Positions 10,841-23,182 are shown, counted from the stretch's first letter. The stretch is 64,000 nucleotides of DNA from Sarcocystis neurona (GCA_000727475.1 KL647322.1:807975-871974); one strand, 5' to 3'. The notes: a model not told the origin generated them from the sequence alone. Made by a program: numbers and translations.

Positions 10841-12930
10841 AAACGAGGTACGCGATAGCTCGAGGTGCCTGGCTGTTCGTGGACCAGAGTGAGTAGTGGC
10901 CTTGGCAGATGTGTTACACATTTCACCGGGGTGCTGCAGCGTGCAGTTTTGCACCTGTGCTTTTGCTTCTTCTTCATCCCAGCTACACTGCTTATAGAGC
11001 GCAGCTGCGTTTGCGCGTATATGTGTTTGTGCATATGGACCGGAAAACCGAGCGTGTCACATGGAGTGTTCCAAGTGGTTCTCTTCTTCCCACTGCACCC
11101 CAGACGCCGTGCTCTCCACCTCGCCTAGTCCTGTCCTCCCACACAAATCTGGCCTGTTCACACGTGCTTGTAGCTGCACAGTTCTATATATGTCGTATAG
11201 GGATTGATCCACGTATGTATCCTGTGCTACATGGTCGTGCGCTGTAGATCTACTTTGCATGTGTTCGGTCCACGACTTTTAGAAGATTGCTACACTGGGC
11301 GCTTTCACACACAGTGAAAAGATGCCTCACTCTACCGTCTACCAAGCACAAGAGCAATAATTCTCACTAAGTATGAGGAACTCTACCAGATACTGCCGAG
11401 TACGAGTGCCTCCATCCTTTCATCGAAATCGAGCCATGCAGTACCCCTCTCTGAAGCACGTGCAACTCTCTCTATCCTTGAGCGTTGTCTGTGGGCATGG
11501 GAAAGGTTTTACCACAGATCACTACCAGTAATACCTGCGTGACCGGCCGAGGTAGTGGCTGTGCTCTGTCGAGCAACACAGCTGCAGAAGTAAAGCTGCA
11601 AAAGTGAAGCGGGCTGACAAAAACAAGTGGAGACCTGAAGGAAAAAGAAGACTCCGCAAGTAAGGGGTATCGGAAGAAATTAACTGCCCTTTGTAAGATT
11701 CACCCGTTGGTGCCTTTGCAGAAGAGCTCTTTAATGTATAGGTTGCATGGCGCTCCTGGGGCAGCACTCCCAACATGGTCATATCAGAGGTCATGAGAGA
11801 AGAAGCCACCAGCAGCTATACCATCGTCAGCAGCAGTGGGGCAGCAAGAATGTCACCAGCAGGGACAGATCACAGGAGTTGCTGCAAGTAGCCACAAAGC
11901 GCAAGTATGAACAGCAGCGAAACGATCAGCAACAGGCGAGCGGGGCCGTCGAGTCTAGGTGGCAGCTGCGTTGCCGATAGTGTGATGCACTGGACGTCAG
12001 GCCTGTGTCTACCCCAGAGGGACACGTGTCTACTTTCTTGTCACAGATGCAACCGCTTCACTCTCGACACCGCGGACTGGCGTTGTCGCGCCAGCCTGAG
12101 CATCGGCACGAGTAGCAACCTGCCAACGGATGCTGCTGGTGATGAGCTTGGGTTCACCCGCCGCGTCACCACTGCGTGGTCAGGCAGGCGTTGCACTCGG
12201 TTCGTGCTTCTGCGGTTGATCGTCTGCTGCCGCGCTTCTGCAGGCTGTCGACCCACTGTCGCTGTTCTGTTGTGGTACTGGTACTCCACAAAAAGGTGAG
12301 ACCATCTCTCAGGGACAGGCAACAAACCAGTGAGTGGATGCCACGCGGCCTGACTGCGTGTCTTTCCATCAGTGAAGGTCGTGTCGATCCGGCCTAGGCA
12401 ACAGTCTGTCACCAGAAGAATTACTTCGATAGAAGTGACGGAAAGGTTTTGTTCTCCAGTGTAGGGACATTTTGGAAGTCTCTACTGGGAGTGCGTCGTC
12501 AATAACTTCGTCGGCGCACATCCCTGAAATGTCAGTGTTAATGAAGCTCGAGTGCCCAGGCTGCAGCATTCATCCTTTACAAGGTGATCGTGCACCTGTT
12601 CACTTTACAAGCGTGTGCGATTTTAATGCAGATCAAAGTGCAAAGGAGCTCCAAATAAATCATTTGAAGGCTCGTTCTTATCTGTTCAGGACTGCTACGC
12701 GTGCCTCTTTGCGCTTATGCGTGTCGAGTTCGCCTAACACCGTGTGCAACGCAGACGCCCGGTTTTTGTGCTACGAACAAGAATTCCATCGCAGTTGGAA
12801 ATCGAGCGTAAACATCAGGACCAGAGACTGACTCGAAGGTGTTCTCGGCTGGCGTTCACGTGAGGGTCGGGCCTGCAACGGTGATGTGGCCATCGGGAGC
12901 CTGAAAAAACGTAGTCTATACAGGTAAGAG

Positions 12931-13145
12931 GTCGCCTCTGCATAGTAACGCGTGCTTGTGTCTCTGCAGCGTAAACCACTAGCAGGTCCTTTTGCGACCT
13001 GCGGCAGTAGCAAATCTTTTCAACACGAGGTAATATTTAAAAATAAGAAGTCGTTTTCGCATTGTAGCGTGTGCTGTGTGTCTACGGCGTACACGACTGG
13101 CGAATTCTTTTGCGGCCTGTAGCCCCAGCGAGTCCTTTCGACGCC
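12931..13145. repeat. Diverged tandem duplication, ~119-bp unit
   Basis: Unit one starts at 12931 (GTCGCCTCTGCATAGTAACG) and unit two at 13050 (GTCGTTTTCGCATTGTAGCG). Both continue with CGTGYKTGTGTCT, a GCGTA-CAC block and TTCTTTTGCGRCCTG. The pair is clearly related but well diverged. Confidence 0.75.
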
Positions 13146-14320
13146 GGGCCCGCATTCCTGTAATAGAAGCGGCGCGGTATGGCCATACCACCGTTTTCAG
13201 GCACAAGGTTTTATGATGCGGTGCAATCCATGTCAGGGTTTCCATTTGCGACCGTAGTACCGACTGTACGCTTCTTTAGCGTGTACGCGGCGCCTGCAGT
13301 GGCGTACCGTCTTCCGGATGATCCTTATAGGTAGTTTGGTCTCATCGGTGTATGTGGAATGGCATCGCGTTACATCCGCGCTCCTCCTTTAATTTGGTCA
13401 TATAGGCTCCTGTGGGACGCCAGCGTTTTTCGGAAGGGTTGGTGCGAATACTAAGAGTACCAACTGCAGGCGTCCAGCACCTCGCGCGTGTCTGCTTAGA
13501 AAGTGGTATGCGTTGTCGTGTAGATGTCATGTAGAGGGTTAGTCTGAGCGTATAATGTTCACTGTTGTCCTGTCTTCGGAGCGCATACTGTGAACTATCC
13601 GTGCCGCAGCCAGGACTCTGCCCGTGTCGCACCTGTACACGCTGAGCACGGAAAGCGCGAGCATGGCGCCGCCTTACTGTGGAGGGGTGGGTTGGTGGTC
13701 ATGGAAGCACTACCAACCTCTCCTTGTCCTCGGTATGCCATACTCGGATGCCGAGCCACGTAAAACGGTGGAGAGATGAGGCAGCACGACGGCTCTTCAT
13801 CGCCGTGTCGCGCACACACAGAGTTGTTCCAGCTGTGTCGAAAGCTTCTTCACATATGCAGAGATCTCGTGCCCCGTATCTACTCACACACGGACGTCGT
13901 ACTGTTTTGGAGATGCAACATTCGCAACTGCCAGTGGGCGTTGTATACAGAGTTTTACCTGTGAAACACTTCCTCCACGTACGCCTTTTGTCGTTCGTTC
14001 AAATCGTGATGCCTACTCCCTGTGTCCCGGGCAGCTGGCAGCCAGCCGGTGGTTGACGCACGCAGGCCCCGGAAGAACGGGGCCAAGTTTCGCAGTTTGG
14101 CATATTTGCATACGTATGTTGAGCCCTACGCGGACTTCTGCAAACTGGTTCCATGTACATGCTAGCTTCTCCCCTGCGTATGAGTACGGATGGTGCCTCA
14201 AGCACGAATCGAGCAAGGAAGGGGACGCGCCGGCGGGCCGAAGACGATGGCGTCTGTTGCTGCCAGAAAAGCGTTTGTTCCCTCGTATTCTCTTCTAGTA
14301 AAGGCCAGAAAGAAATTTAC

Positions 14321-14396
14321 TGCCTTATAAGGGTTGTAGAATGATCAGCAGGGACAGATGCCTTATAAGGGCGGTAGAATGGTCAGCATGGACCGG
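14321..14396. repeat. Two tandem 38-bp units
   Basis: TGCCTTATAAGGG begins each unit, at 14321 and 14359, followed by GTAGAATG and GTCAGCA or ATCAGCA blocks. These two are better conserved than the longer duplications nearby. Confidence 0.9.
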
Positions 14397-15364
14397 TGCT
14401 CACGCCGGTGGGCAGCTGCATTCGCGCGAACATCTGGGGAAGTGGCTATAAGCAACATGAGTGCCCCTACCTGTGCCCCTAATACTTTTTCCTGAACTGT
14501 ATAAGAAAAAAGCTTACTTGTGTTTCGTGCCACCGTAGGGTTGTTGTCCACGGCACGCGATCGGGTGAAAGCGTAGTGAAAGCTTCCCCTACAACGCGTG
14601 TATATTCTTATGTCCTACTTAGTGCAGATGTCAAATTCGCTTTTCTCCGTCATGAAGGGGGGCAAGAGCTCTCTGTCTTCAGCGCAGCAAATCACTGAAG
14701 CACTGAAGCGCTTTGCAGCGACTGTCTACAAGGTCACGGTGGAAACATTAGACTCCTTTTCCGTGAGGTGTTTTTGCCGGGAAGGAGCTCTCGTGTGGAA
14801 ACGAAGGCGGCCTCAGTGTGAGAGTACGTCTCCACACGCGGAACTCGGAGATTCCCTGGAGAGCGGTCCTCCTGGCGTAGATACACCTGTCACCGTTAGT
14901 GTATATTCGTAGTGTGTATCAGCATACCAGGAGCCTTCTGTGATGCAAATTCCGACAGCTGCAGTTTCCCTCCTCTGTCGGCCGTGCCAAGCCGTCTGGC
15001 ATTTACTCGTGGCTACAGGTGTCTACCTCTACGTTTGTAGAGAAAGGTATACATGCTTCAACGAAATAGGAAGTAAGGTGGAACCAGGGAGGTCTCTAGA
15101 CACCTACCGAACTTAGATGTGTAGGCATGCGCACCTGTAAAATGTGGACGCATAAATATGTTCGTATGTTGAGGCGGAGACGTCGCCGTATGACGTCACG
15201 CCCGCGCGTATGACCTACAGAATGGAAGTTGAGGTAGCCACGCGGCGGCAGAATGATAAAAATTTTAGGTATATAACTATGCACAAGCGAATGTGCACCA
15301 CGTACACCGATGCATTAACATTATCAAGTTACGGCCAACATAGGTGTCCGGGAGGAAGAAGTAC

Positions 15365-15574
15365 ATGCGCAAAAAAGATTCTTTTCAAAAAATAGCAACT
15401 ATCCTGTTCGTCTCCCGAATAATGTTAATTTCCGTGCCTTTGCCTGCAGATGCCTTTTTTCGAAGCAGCGATGTCCCCTTGGCGTCAAAGTCACGCGACA
15501 AGCTGATAGCACAAGACGCGACCCGCAGAAAAGCCAGTGGATCCGTGTTCTGTTTTGGCGCCCGCCCACCGTAG
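15365..15574 (+). CDS. Small protein with signal-like N-terminus, hypothetical
   Basis: This 69-residue frame starts with ATG at 15365. It opens with a basic patch (MRKKDSFQK), then a hydrophobic stretch (IATILFV...MLISVPLPADA) with an Ala-x-Ala-like end, and then a polar basic tail to the stop at 15574. This is the shape of a secreted protein, or of a first exon of one. No domain is recognisable and no flanking exon was found. A chance open frame is quite possible in this gene-poor stretch. Confidence 0.2.
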   Translation: MRKKDSFQKIATILFVSRIMLISVPLPADAFFRSSDVPLASKSRDKLIAQDATRRKASGSVFCFGARPP

Positions 15575-18035
15575 AACACAGGCTCTGCTCCATCGTCAAG
15601 AGCCATACACACTTCTTGAATAGCAGAAGTGTGCCGCACCCGCACAGGCAAACAGCTGCATCAGAACTGCACACTCCTGCTGTGCGCAGTCTCCTATGGC
15701 CGTGCCCGACAATTGCTTCGTTCTTACGTGTGCAAATATCTGCACGTACATCTGTATTGTCACGTGTCTGTTTTTACGCATATACATACGAATCTCAATC
15801 TGTAAGCATATGCAAATGATGGCAGCTGGAGCTACGCTTGCTGCCGCCGCGTGAAGGGGCCTTGCGAAGTGAGCGTATGTGCCTGTATGCGTGACTAGGA
15901 AGAGAGAGGGTAGAAAAATAGATACTGGGAGAGGAATAGTGGAAGAAGTGTACGAAGGTGTTGAGTGATACAGAGCATCACTGTAGCTTCGTGAGGCGTC
16001 TGCACGAGTAGAGGACTATTAAACGCATTTTTGCATAGGTATACGGATGCAAAGCAAGGAAAGGGTTCCCGTTTATGAGCCGCAACCGAGGAGATTACTC
16101 CACCTTCTAGTTCTTCCCTCTTTCTCTCCTGTGTAACGAGAGTACGTCCGTAGGCAGAATTGAGACAAGTGCGTCGCTCTTCCGTGGCTGAGCCCACCTA
16201 CTGCAAGAACAGCGCCCCAGGACTGCGACGCATTCGTGCTCGACGTGGTGGGTGCAAGGTTCACGAAAAACGGCCATCCCCGTAGTGTGCTTGGCGATAT
16301 TTACTTGCGGCCTCCTCTTGTATCACACGGTGGTGAAGTGGGTGCGTCACTGCACGCTGTAATCGTAGAGCCGAAAGAGAGATTGCAAGGGAAATTAGAC
16401 GAGCGCGAAAAGAGCAGCGTGAAACAAAAATAGGGACCACGCTCTGTGTGAACATCGCTGCGACAAAGCTTCTTGACACCTGACGGATCACGCACGCGAT
16501 CAAAGCAGGTTGGAGCATCTACACGCGTGAAGACGTCCTTACCGTCAGTGTGTTGTTCACCCAACAGAACTAATTGTGGAGAGAGATTCGTCAGCGCGTG
16601 TTAGGTCACGGTATCCCCGTGTACACCCGTGTGCGGATATGCTTTGGACTGCAGTGACAGAGCATCTGCTGATCATCATGGGCACACGACGTCGTAAAAC
16701 CACTGAGAGAATAAACATAGAGGTACACCCTACGCGTGCATTTATATGGCAGGCGTATACTCATGCTCAGAATAGATATATACATTGGATAGAGGCTGAC
16801 ACAAGCAGCGACTGTTGAGAGTGTACGAGACGCGTGCAAACTATCACTGAGGTGTAGGGAGTGGGTTTGACGGACGTCGTATGTGTTGAAGACGACCAAG
16901 CATGTGGATAGAAAAACACCGCGGCTATGAGTCAGCAGTGTGCAACATTGTTCAAGGCGAAACTGTGGAGTACGCACGTGTTTGATGTATGGCACGTGCG
17001 TCTTAATGGTGGGATTACATGTTTATGCATAAGTAGGTGTACAGACATGTATGTATATTTCGTAATACACCTGCACGTACATATCTGTATATAGGATAGC
17101 TGTTTTGCTGCTTTTGTAAGAGAACGAGATACTAGCGCTTTTTCATGATTGGGATAAGGTAGTTCCGTACTGCAGCAGCTCCAAGCGATGCGCACCGTCA
17201 GCACTCTCTGCTGTGAAGGGGAATTTTGAAGCAGCTGCTCTTCCACGCGTCCGGTAGTTGTCCAGAGATTTAGGCTAAAGTCGATACGAGTGCTGAATAG
17301 CAGCTTCCATACACGCACGTGCATGCATACAAACTCCTTCAGATCTTGTTCTGGGGGGAACGCCGCACACGTACATACACGAAAGTGTAGATAGGCCCCA
17401 GTAGTCAAAGGAATCCAGCGAGGTAACAACATGTGATAGATGGCCCGCAAATTACTATGCCGCGTCGCGAGCTTTGCGGCAGCAAAGTATCTACATAGGC
17501 ATGCATACCAGCGTAGGTATTTTGACACTTTTCACCTGCTTGTGAATGACTGTGTGGTGAGCATACGTGTGGGTGCTTGCGTGTTTGTATGCATATACAC
17601 ACATATAGATACATACATACACACTTGCACATATGCGTATGCTTGCATATACCTATGTGACCCTAGTGAGAGAGTAAGAGGAAAGTAAGGTTTCCGCGTT
17701 AAGGTTATACAAACGCGCCTCCAGCAATTTGCGGACCTTAGGAAGTTGTGCATATCAGCCGAAGAAGAGCTGCAACGGCAGGGCGTCTGCCGCAGCAGCA
17801 TCAACAGCAACAACATTGCCCAGGATCAGCTCCCAACTGCAAGTGTGGCACACGCAGCAGCATGGACAGCATGGAGAGTAGCACGGCTGGTGCGTACTAC
17901 GGCGACTGCAAGGACGAGGAGAAGGTATTAGGGAGGACGATGATTTGCAACAGGGGGTGTCGACACACAGTTGTTTGTCCAGAGATGACGAGCAGACATT
18001 GTGCTTGTTGGAGCTCCGAACCTTCATGCAGGAAA

Positions 18036-21000
18036 ATGCGCTATCAGCTCGAAAAGCTGCTGCCCCTTCTGCTCAGCATCCTGCTGCTGGTGCAGCCTCC
18101 ACATCGGCTCCCCTCTCTACTACAAGCTGTGACGAAGGACACTGAAACATCTGAAACCCCACCGAGCGCAACAGCGACAAACGCCGAGGTGACCGCACAG
18201 GTTGAGACAGGGGGTGCATCTGCGGAGGGACTCAGTAGAGATCCAGCGGGAGCATCCATCTCAGCTGAAGCTCAAGGAAAGTCAGAGGCGACCACTGTAG
18301 CAGCTGCGGAGTCAAGTCCACCAGCTGCGGCAGTGCCCACGCAGCCCGTCCCAGAGGGAGCGTCAGGTACACCCCCACCTGGAGCTGCTGAACGGGTAGC
18401 AGAACAACAACCGGTACCAACACCAGAGCAACGCCAGGAACCAGGAAAGCCAGAAGTACAGGGAACGCCAGAATCGGCGCCACCTGTTGTGTCAACATCT
18501 CGAAAAGAGCGAGTGGTAGCTAAGGTCCGAAAGCGTCACAAGAAACATGGAAGTTCTCGACGGGAGGGCGGCTGCGGACGCAAGCGTTGTTTTTTCCTTG
18601 CTGATAGTGCGTTTGTGAGTTCAGCTCATTTGTTACCCCCACCTCCTCCGTTTACGCCGCCGACGACACCCGATGGCAGAGCGTTTGTGCGTGCTGTAGA
18701 ATTGTGCCACTCCTCGCGCTTCAATTTGAACGTGGGGAAGAAGTTTGTTTATTTGATGTCTTCTGCTGTCACCTATTTTCAACAGTCCCGCGTAAAGTGT
18801 GCAATAGCGTATGCACAGATATTCCGGGAGGAGGACGTTCCTGTCGCATCGGAAGATATATTAGACGCCTGCGCCGTAGCGCTGCTGCGTCACTCACCGG
18901 ATGACTGCTGGATCGACGCAGCGGATCCTCGCAGTGTTTTCATTCAAGGAGGGCCAGGAGCAAAGCTAGTAGAACCCCCAGAAGAAGTGACAAACGCGAA
19001 AGGTGAGCCCGTGGATGAAGCAGCCGATGCTCGTCGTCGTCAGTTCAAAAGAGCGGAGCGCCTCACTCTTACACTCTTCAAATTCAGCCTCGTTTCGAGA
19101 TGCCATTGGTGTCCGCCCTACCGAATAAACAGGTCGTCGGCGAAGGAAGCGCCAACCCCGGACTTGCTGCCGAAAAAAGGATATGAAGGGCCGAAGCACG
19201 AGGCCTGGCGTAAATACCTAGATGCTCTAAACGAGGAGGTTACGCGCGACCTAATTGGACTATCTCCTCCTGGCAAAGATGAAGATTCTGCTGCAGACGA
19301 TCCCGCAGAAGCGGGAAACCACAGCAGCAACAGCACGATTCCGACAACAACAGCAGAAGATGATGAGAACGCAAAAGACGTGTTTTTTGCTGCAGACTTC
19401 AACCTAGCGTCGCCGTGGAAAGGCTCAGGCGGCGTGCCACTCGGGGGAAGCTGGATGACGCGCGGAAGGACAACCCTGCCTGAAGGAGATGAACTTACGA
19501 GGCATGCGGGCGGGTACACAGGGCTAGGAAATATACCTGCAGGGGCCGTATTTGGAGGTCTGTCAAATCCTATCAGTCGTTACGCTGCTCTGCTCAGTTA
19601 TTTACAAAGCCGCTATCGTTTCCAGCGACTGAAATATGAGATCGAAGAGGATGAAACATCAGCATCACGTGGAGACGATTCCGCTGCCGCAGAGCCACAG
19701 CCAACTGATCCTGGCGCCGGCACAACCCAGACGCTAACTCTGCAGCGAATCGACGGAGATGACCCATTATTTGGTGGAGCAGGGCAAGTTCAAGAGATAG
19801 CTGATGCACCCCGAATTTTCACACTCGAGCTTGCGAACGGAAGAATGAGGCCTAAGCGTGCACGAAAGCCGCGATCTTCCTGCGACTTGATGCCACAGGA
19901 TCAGGCAGCAGAAGCAGCGAAAGCAGCACTTGCTTGCGGAGCCGACTGCGTGGACACTGGAGAAGATCTTAATAAAATATTGCGCGACGGTACAGAAGCT
20001 CCACCAGCGAACTTCATGGATACTTTTTGGACTCAGAATGATAGTTCTGCGTGGCCTATGCGATTGCCTCGGAATCCCACGGCCGAGTCCCTCCAACGCG
20101 CCTACCTCAATCAACTCGTTTCTGGGTGTGCAAGTTCCCGCATTCATCTCAGCGAAGCTGAGCAGTTTTATTTCGCGCAAGCAGCTAGCCTGCACTTCTT
20201 CGGCCGCTTCCACGAAAAGTGCCTGCAAGCCATGGACGAAATGACGCTACCCCTCTTTATGCGAGCATTTGCAGACGAAAGCAGAGGGAGAAGAGTGGGA
20301 ATGGCAGCTCTGCAAGAATTCCTGCCCGTACCTGCTCCCTACAGCGGTGCCGACCAGTTACTCGTGAACTGTGCCGCTGCAGCCCTCGTCGCCGGCGCGA
20401 TGCCGACGACGTCCTTATCAAATGCAGCAGCCTCAGCTGAAGCCATTGCGGCTGCGGCAGCAGCTGCGGGGGCACCGACGTGGGGGGCACCTACAATGAA
20501 GACCAGAGCAGCACTGGCAGCTTCAGCGTTTGCGTATCATCAGCCGGGACGTGGACTGACGGGTCGCAGCAAATTCACGCCTCGCATTCCGTGCTGGGAA
20601 CTAGACAGCACGCACCTTCCGCTTAATATGAGCCATTACGAGTTTCGAGCAGTGGTAACCACCTTCGCAGACCTCGAGATACGTCCCATTCCTCTGGCTG
20701 ACCGTCAATTTTTAGAAGAGCAGCTAGTACCAGCCGTTCTACAATCGCTCTTAAAAGAGAAATTGCCGGTACGCATCTTTCTAGGATATAAGAGCCCAGC
20801 AGCGAGGGCCTTCGTGCTGGCCAGATATATGCGAGCAAGGTTCAAACTTGATACGCCGGAAGAGGCTGGATGGGAACACCCTCCCCCTTCTACGCTTTCT
20901 GTTGAAGATCAAATAATCAAAGCTGCTGAGGTAGCTGTCAACTGCGGTCTAACGTGCACTGACACAGGCCAGTCAGTAGGAGAGCTCATTCGAAACGGAC

Positions 21001-21314
21001 TCGAAGCGTATAGAAAAAGACGGAAAACGGCTAAAAACAAAGGAGACGGCGATGTCGAAGCATCAAAAAAAGGGAATTCAGCAGACGACGATATTGACGA
21101 TTTTGCGTCAGAGTTTGACGTAGAGGACGACACACCGATGGATGAGATTGTGAGTGACACGACTGCAGCAGCAGAACAACACAAGCAACCCTCACAGGCA
21201 GTTGTTCCATGTTTTCCTCCCCCAACCGAAGATGCAGGAGATTCTTGTGTGGCTGTGCAGACACCATTATTGTGGATCTCGGTCATCGTTAGTATTGCCG
21301 CGGCTTTCGTGTAA
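18036..21314 (+). CDS. Large secreted/surface protein with repeated Cys modules, unknown family
   Basis: An intronless frame of 1,092 residues. The ATG at 18036 is preferred because it places a signal peptide at the N-terminus (MRYQLEKLLPLLLSILLLVQ). The frame is open further upstream and another ATG at 17862 would bury that segment. After the signal come a Pro/Ala/Glu/Thr-rich region (about 30-160) and a strongly basic patch (156-185). Then follow at least four loosely related helical modules (near 215-310, 520-650, 682-795 and 852-1000). Two share a pattern that is nearly identical: D-Q at 622 and 958, then CG-x2-C-x-D-T-G at 634-642 and 970-978, then a short acidic helix. An acidic stretch lies near 1016-1035 and the C-terminus is hydrophobic (LLWISVIVSIAAAFV), fitting a GPI signal or terminal membrane anchor. 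I do not recognise the family. A surface or secretory-organelle role is inference. Confidence 0.8.
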   Translation: MRYQLEKLLPLLLSILLLVQPPHRLPSLLQAVTKDTETSETPPSATATNAEVTAQVETGGASAEGLSRDPAGASISAEAQGKSEATTVAAAESSPPAAAVPTQPVPEGASGTPPPGAAERVAEQQPVPTPEQRQEPGKPEVQGTPESAPPVVSTSRKERVVAKVRKRHKKHGSSRREGGCGRKRCFFLADSAFVSSAHLLPPPPPFTPPTTPDGRAFVRAVELCHSSRFNLNVGKKFVYLMSSAVTYFQQSRVKCAIAYAQIFREEDVPVASEDILDACAVALLRHSPDDCWIDAADPRSVFIQGGPGAKLVEPPEEVTNAKGEPVDEAADARRRQFKRAERLTLTLFKFSLVSRCHWCPPYRINRSSAKEAPTPDLLPKKGYEGPKHEAWRKYLDALNEEVTRDLIGLSPPGKDEDSAADDPAEAGNHSSNSTIPTTTAEDDENAKDVFFAADFNLASPWKGSGGVPLGGSWMTRGRTTLPEGDELTRHAGGYTGLGNIPAGAVFGGLSNPISRYAALLSYLQSRYRFQRLKYEIEEDETSASRGDDSAAAEPQPTDPGAGTTQTLTLQRIDGDDPLFGGAGQVQEIADAPRIFTLELANGRMRPKRARKPRSSCDLMPQDQAAEAAKAALACGADCVDTGEDLNKILRDGTEAPPANFMDTFWTQNDSSAWPMRLPRNPTAESLQRAYLNQLVSGCASSRIHLSEAEQFYFAQAASLHFFGRFHEKCLQAMDEMTLPLFMRAFADESRGRRVGMAALQEFLPVPAPYSGADQLLVNCAAAALVAGAMPTTSLSNAAASAEAIAAAAAAAGAPTWGAPTMKTRAALAASAFAYHQPGRGLTGRSKFTPRIPCWELDSTHLPLNMSHYEFRAVVTTFADLEIRPIPLADRQFLEEQLVPAVLQSLLKEKLPVRIFLGYKSPAARAFVLARYMRARFKLDTPEEAGWEHPPPSTLSVEDQIIKAAEVAVNCGLTCTDTGQSVGELIRNGLEAYRKRRKTAKNKGDGDVEASKKGNSADDDIDDFASEFDVEDDTPMDEIVSDTTAAAEQHKQPSQAVVPCFPPPTEDAGDSCVAVQTPLLWISVIVSIAAAFV

Positions 21315-22394
21315 ACCGGCGACACGTGCGTCTCCATGCAATGCACGACAGGAGGACAGTGAACAAGAACTACACAACTTCCTCATACGTAACACGCACC
21401 GGGCAGGAGTCGGGATGAAGTGGTGCTTTACCTGTGTATATGTGAGTCTGCAGCTGACATTCATCCAGTGAATACAGACGCAACTGAAGAGCCCACGTAT
21501 ATAGATACACATATGACAAGGGAATAAGATGACGCTGCTTCACACGTAGGACGTGCTGAAACCCGCTTCACATAAGCAGAAAGCAACCCCGCCGCGTTAC
21601 CCGCGACGTGAGTGTGTGCACTGAAGCATCTGTGGAGTAAGACGTGATGGCGCTCACCGGCCATGCTTGCAAACAGTGCGTGACGGGTACGATGGTGTTT
21701 TTACCAACGAGCAAGCTTATAAGCGATGGATCAATTCAAAAAATTGTGTGTCCTCGGGTGCCCGTCAGCTGGTATACAGATCGAAACTTGCTTCGGTTGC
21801 ATATTTGTAGGTCCGCTTGCACCAGTGCGCGAACAAGGCAACCATCGTCTCTCAAATTCAGTGGGCTTATGAGTCTAAAGCGTCACCAATGCTAAAAATT
21901 GGCATCGTCTATGCTTTCGCGTGTACGTGTGAGCACCCGTGCATGCCTGCGAATGTGTAAAGCCCACCGTAAGAAGTCTTCTGCAATCTGAGTGGGTTTT
22001 TGTTCTCCAGGATTGGACAACGTAGCTGGCACACATGCGTGCCAAGACTGTGGAATTCTGCCACGTGCATTCAGCATGCACTAATATGTCAAGGGATGCA
22101 GGTATAAATGTACCTCCGTACGTAAATTTGCCTCCTTGAAGGCTTTTAGTCTAATATAGGGCAAACTAGTAGACTTACGAAGTACTGCGGTCTCGGCTGA
22201 ATTACTGTACGGAAGAAAGCTGGCATACTCGAGTCTTTACGTAACTTGCCGAGCTCTTGGGACTGCAATGGCCACATGTTGATCTAGGAGGCAAATAGCG
22301 CGAGTAAGCCAAATTGTAGCACAAATAGCGCCATCCTACTTAGCTAGTTTCGTCATGGTACGCTGTACGGGCGTTTCTAGGCGGGCTCTCGCTG
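21315..22394. other. Intergenic, no feature seen
   Basis: About 1.1 kb downstream of the large surface-protein gene. Only short open frames without domain character, on both strands. Confidence 0.5.
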
Positions 22395-22778
22395 ATGATG
22401 ACTCCGATAGGGCTAATGTTCGTGACTTCAATGCTGGGACTGCTGCGAGCCGAGACAAGCTCTAGTAATGGAAACAACGGTAGTCCTGCGAAAGCGACGG
22501 CGCCACTGCGTTGCTTTCGAAGAATTGTTGGTACTGATCATACTGGTAGCACAGTATCTGGCTTGCACAAGAAAACTGCTGACAGGCTCACTTGCATTTG
22601 GATTAAAATAGTAGCGTGGAACATGGCCAGTGCACAGGGAGTGAGGCTTAGCCTTTGTATTTTGCTGCTCGTATGTGTCCGAGTTTTTCCGGTCAGAGGG
22701 TGTCACTGCTTTCCAGGCTGTATCCATATATGCTGTGCCTGTACGTGTGAGGACGTGTGGATACAATTCACCTGCTGA
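22395..22778 (+). CDS. Hypothetical frame with signal-like start
   Basis: This 127-residue frame begins with two Met codons and a short hydrophobic segment, MMTPIGLMFVTSMLGLLRA, ending in a plausible cleavage site before a Ser/Asn-rich stretch. The C-terminal third is Cys-rich and hydrophobic and may be read-through into an intron; GTACTGATC at about 22531 could be a donor. It could be the first exon of a secreted protein, possibly of the p24-like fragment downstream, but no acceptor-donor pair confirms that. Confidence 0.2.
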   Translation: MMTPIGLMFVTSMLGLLRAETSSSNGNNGSPAKATAPLRCFRRIVGTDHTGSTVSGLHKKTADRLTCIWIKIVAWNMASAQGVRLSLCILLLVCVRVFPVRGCHCFPGCIHICCACTCEDVWIQFTC

Positions 22779-22934
22779 CGGTTGAATTTTGTGAACAGTT
22801 GGAAATTACTTGGCGATTCTCCTAACCAGAAGCTCAGAAATGCGCAGACACTCTCCGTGTTCGGAATCGTAGACTACACAGACAAGTGCGTGCGCGTGCA
22901 GCTTGTCATATCTGGATGTGACCCTCACCCATTA

Positions 22935-23182
22935 TGTATCACAGGTGCAGCACAGGATGCCACAAGCGTTCTGTCGTAGAAGCAGTTTCTGCATTCGCGA
23001 GGCTTTTCCTTAAGCTTTTTTTGCTGCAGCTGGTTCTTTTTCCAGTCATTTTTCAGTCAAGAGTGGATGCAGGAAACGTGCAGAACAGTACGCGTAGCCT
23101 AGCCTTACCGGGAGAGTGCCTGCCGTGCGTAAATGGTGATGGCGGAGTCTTTTTATCATTGCATACTATCGAAATATTGTAA
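22935..23182 (+). CDS. Hypothetical frame with hydrophobic N-terminal third
   Basis: An ATG at 22935 opens an 82-codon frame with a basic start, then a strongly hydrophobic segment at about 25-43 (LFLKLFLLQLVLFPVIF), then polar sequence. A possible donor (TGC|GTAAAT) lies at about 23129. Its position 300 bases before the p24-like fragment makes it a candidate signal-peptide exon for that gene. The phases I tried do not join cleanly, so this stays tentative. Confidence 0.2.

Larger units (their letters stand above)
10840..17860. other. No confidently supported gene
   Basis: Seven kilobases of unique-looking sequence. Open frames are short (120 codons or fewer), occur equally on both strands and show no recognisable domain. 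Contents I can support are diverged duplications (about 12,931-13,145 and 14,321-14,396) and one small frame with a signal-like start (15365-15574), listed separately. Unrecognised short exons may be present. Confidence 0.5.

Noticed and set aside
17748..18035. N-terminal extension of the 1,092-residue protein
   Set aside because: The frame is open but starts at GTG, and the in-frame ATG at 17862 would bury a clear signal peptide. The ATG at 18036 is preferred.
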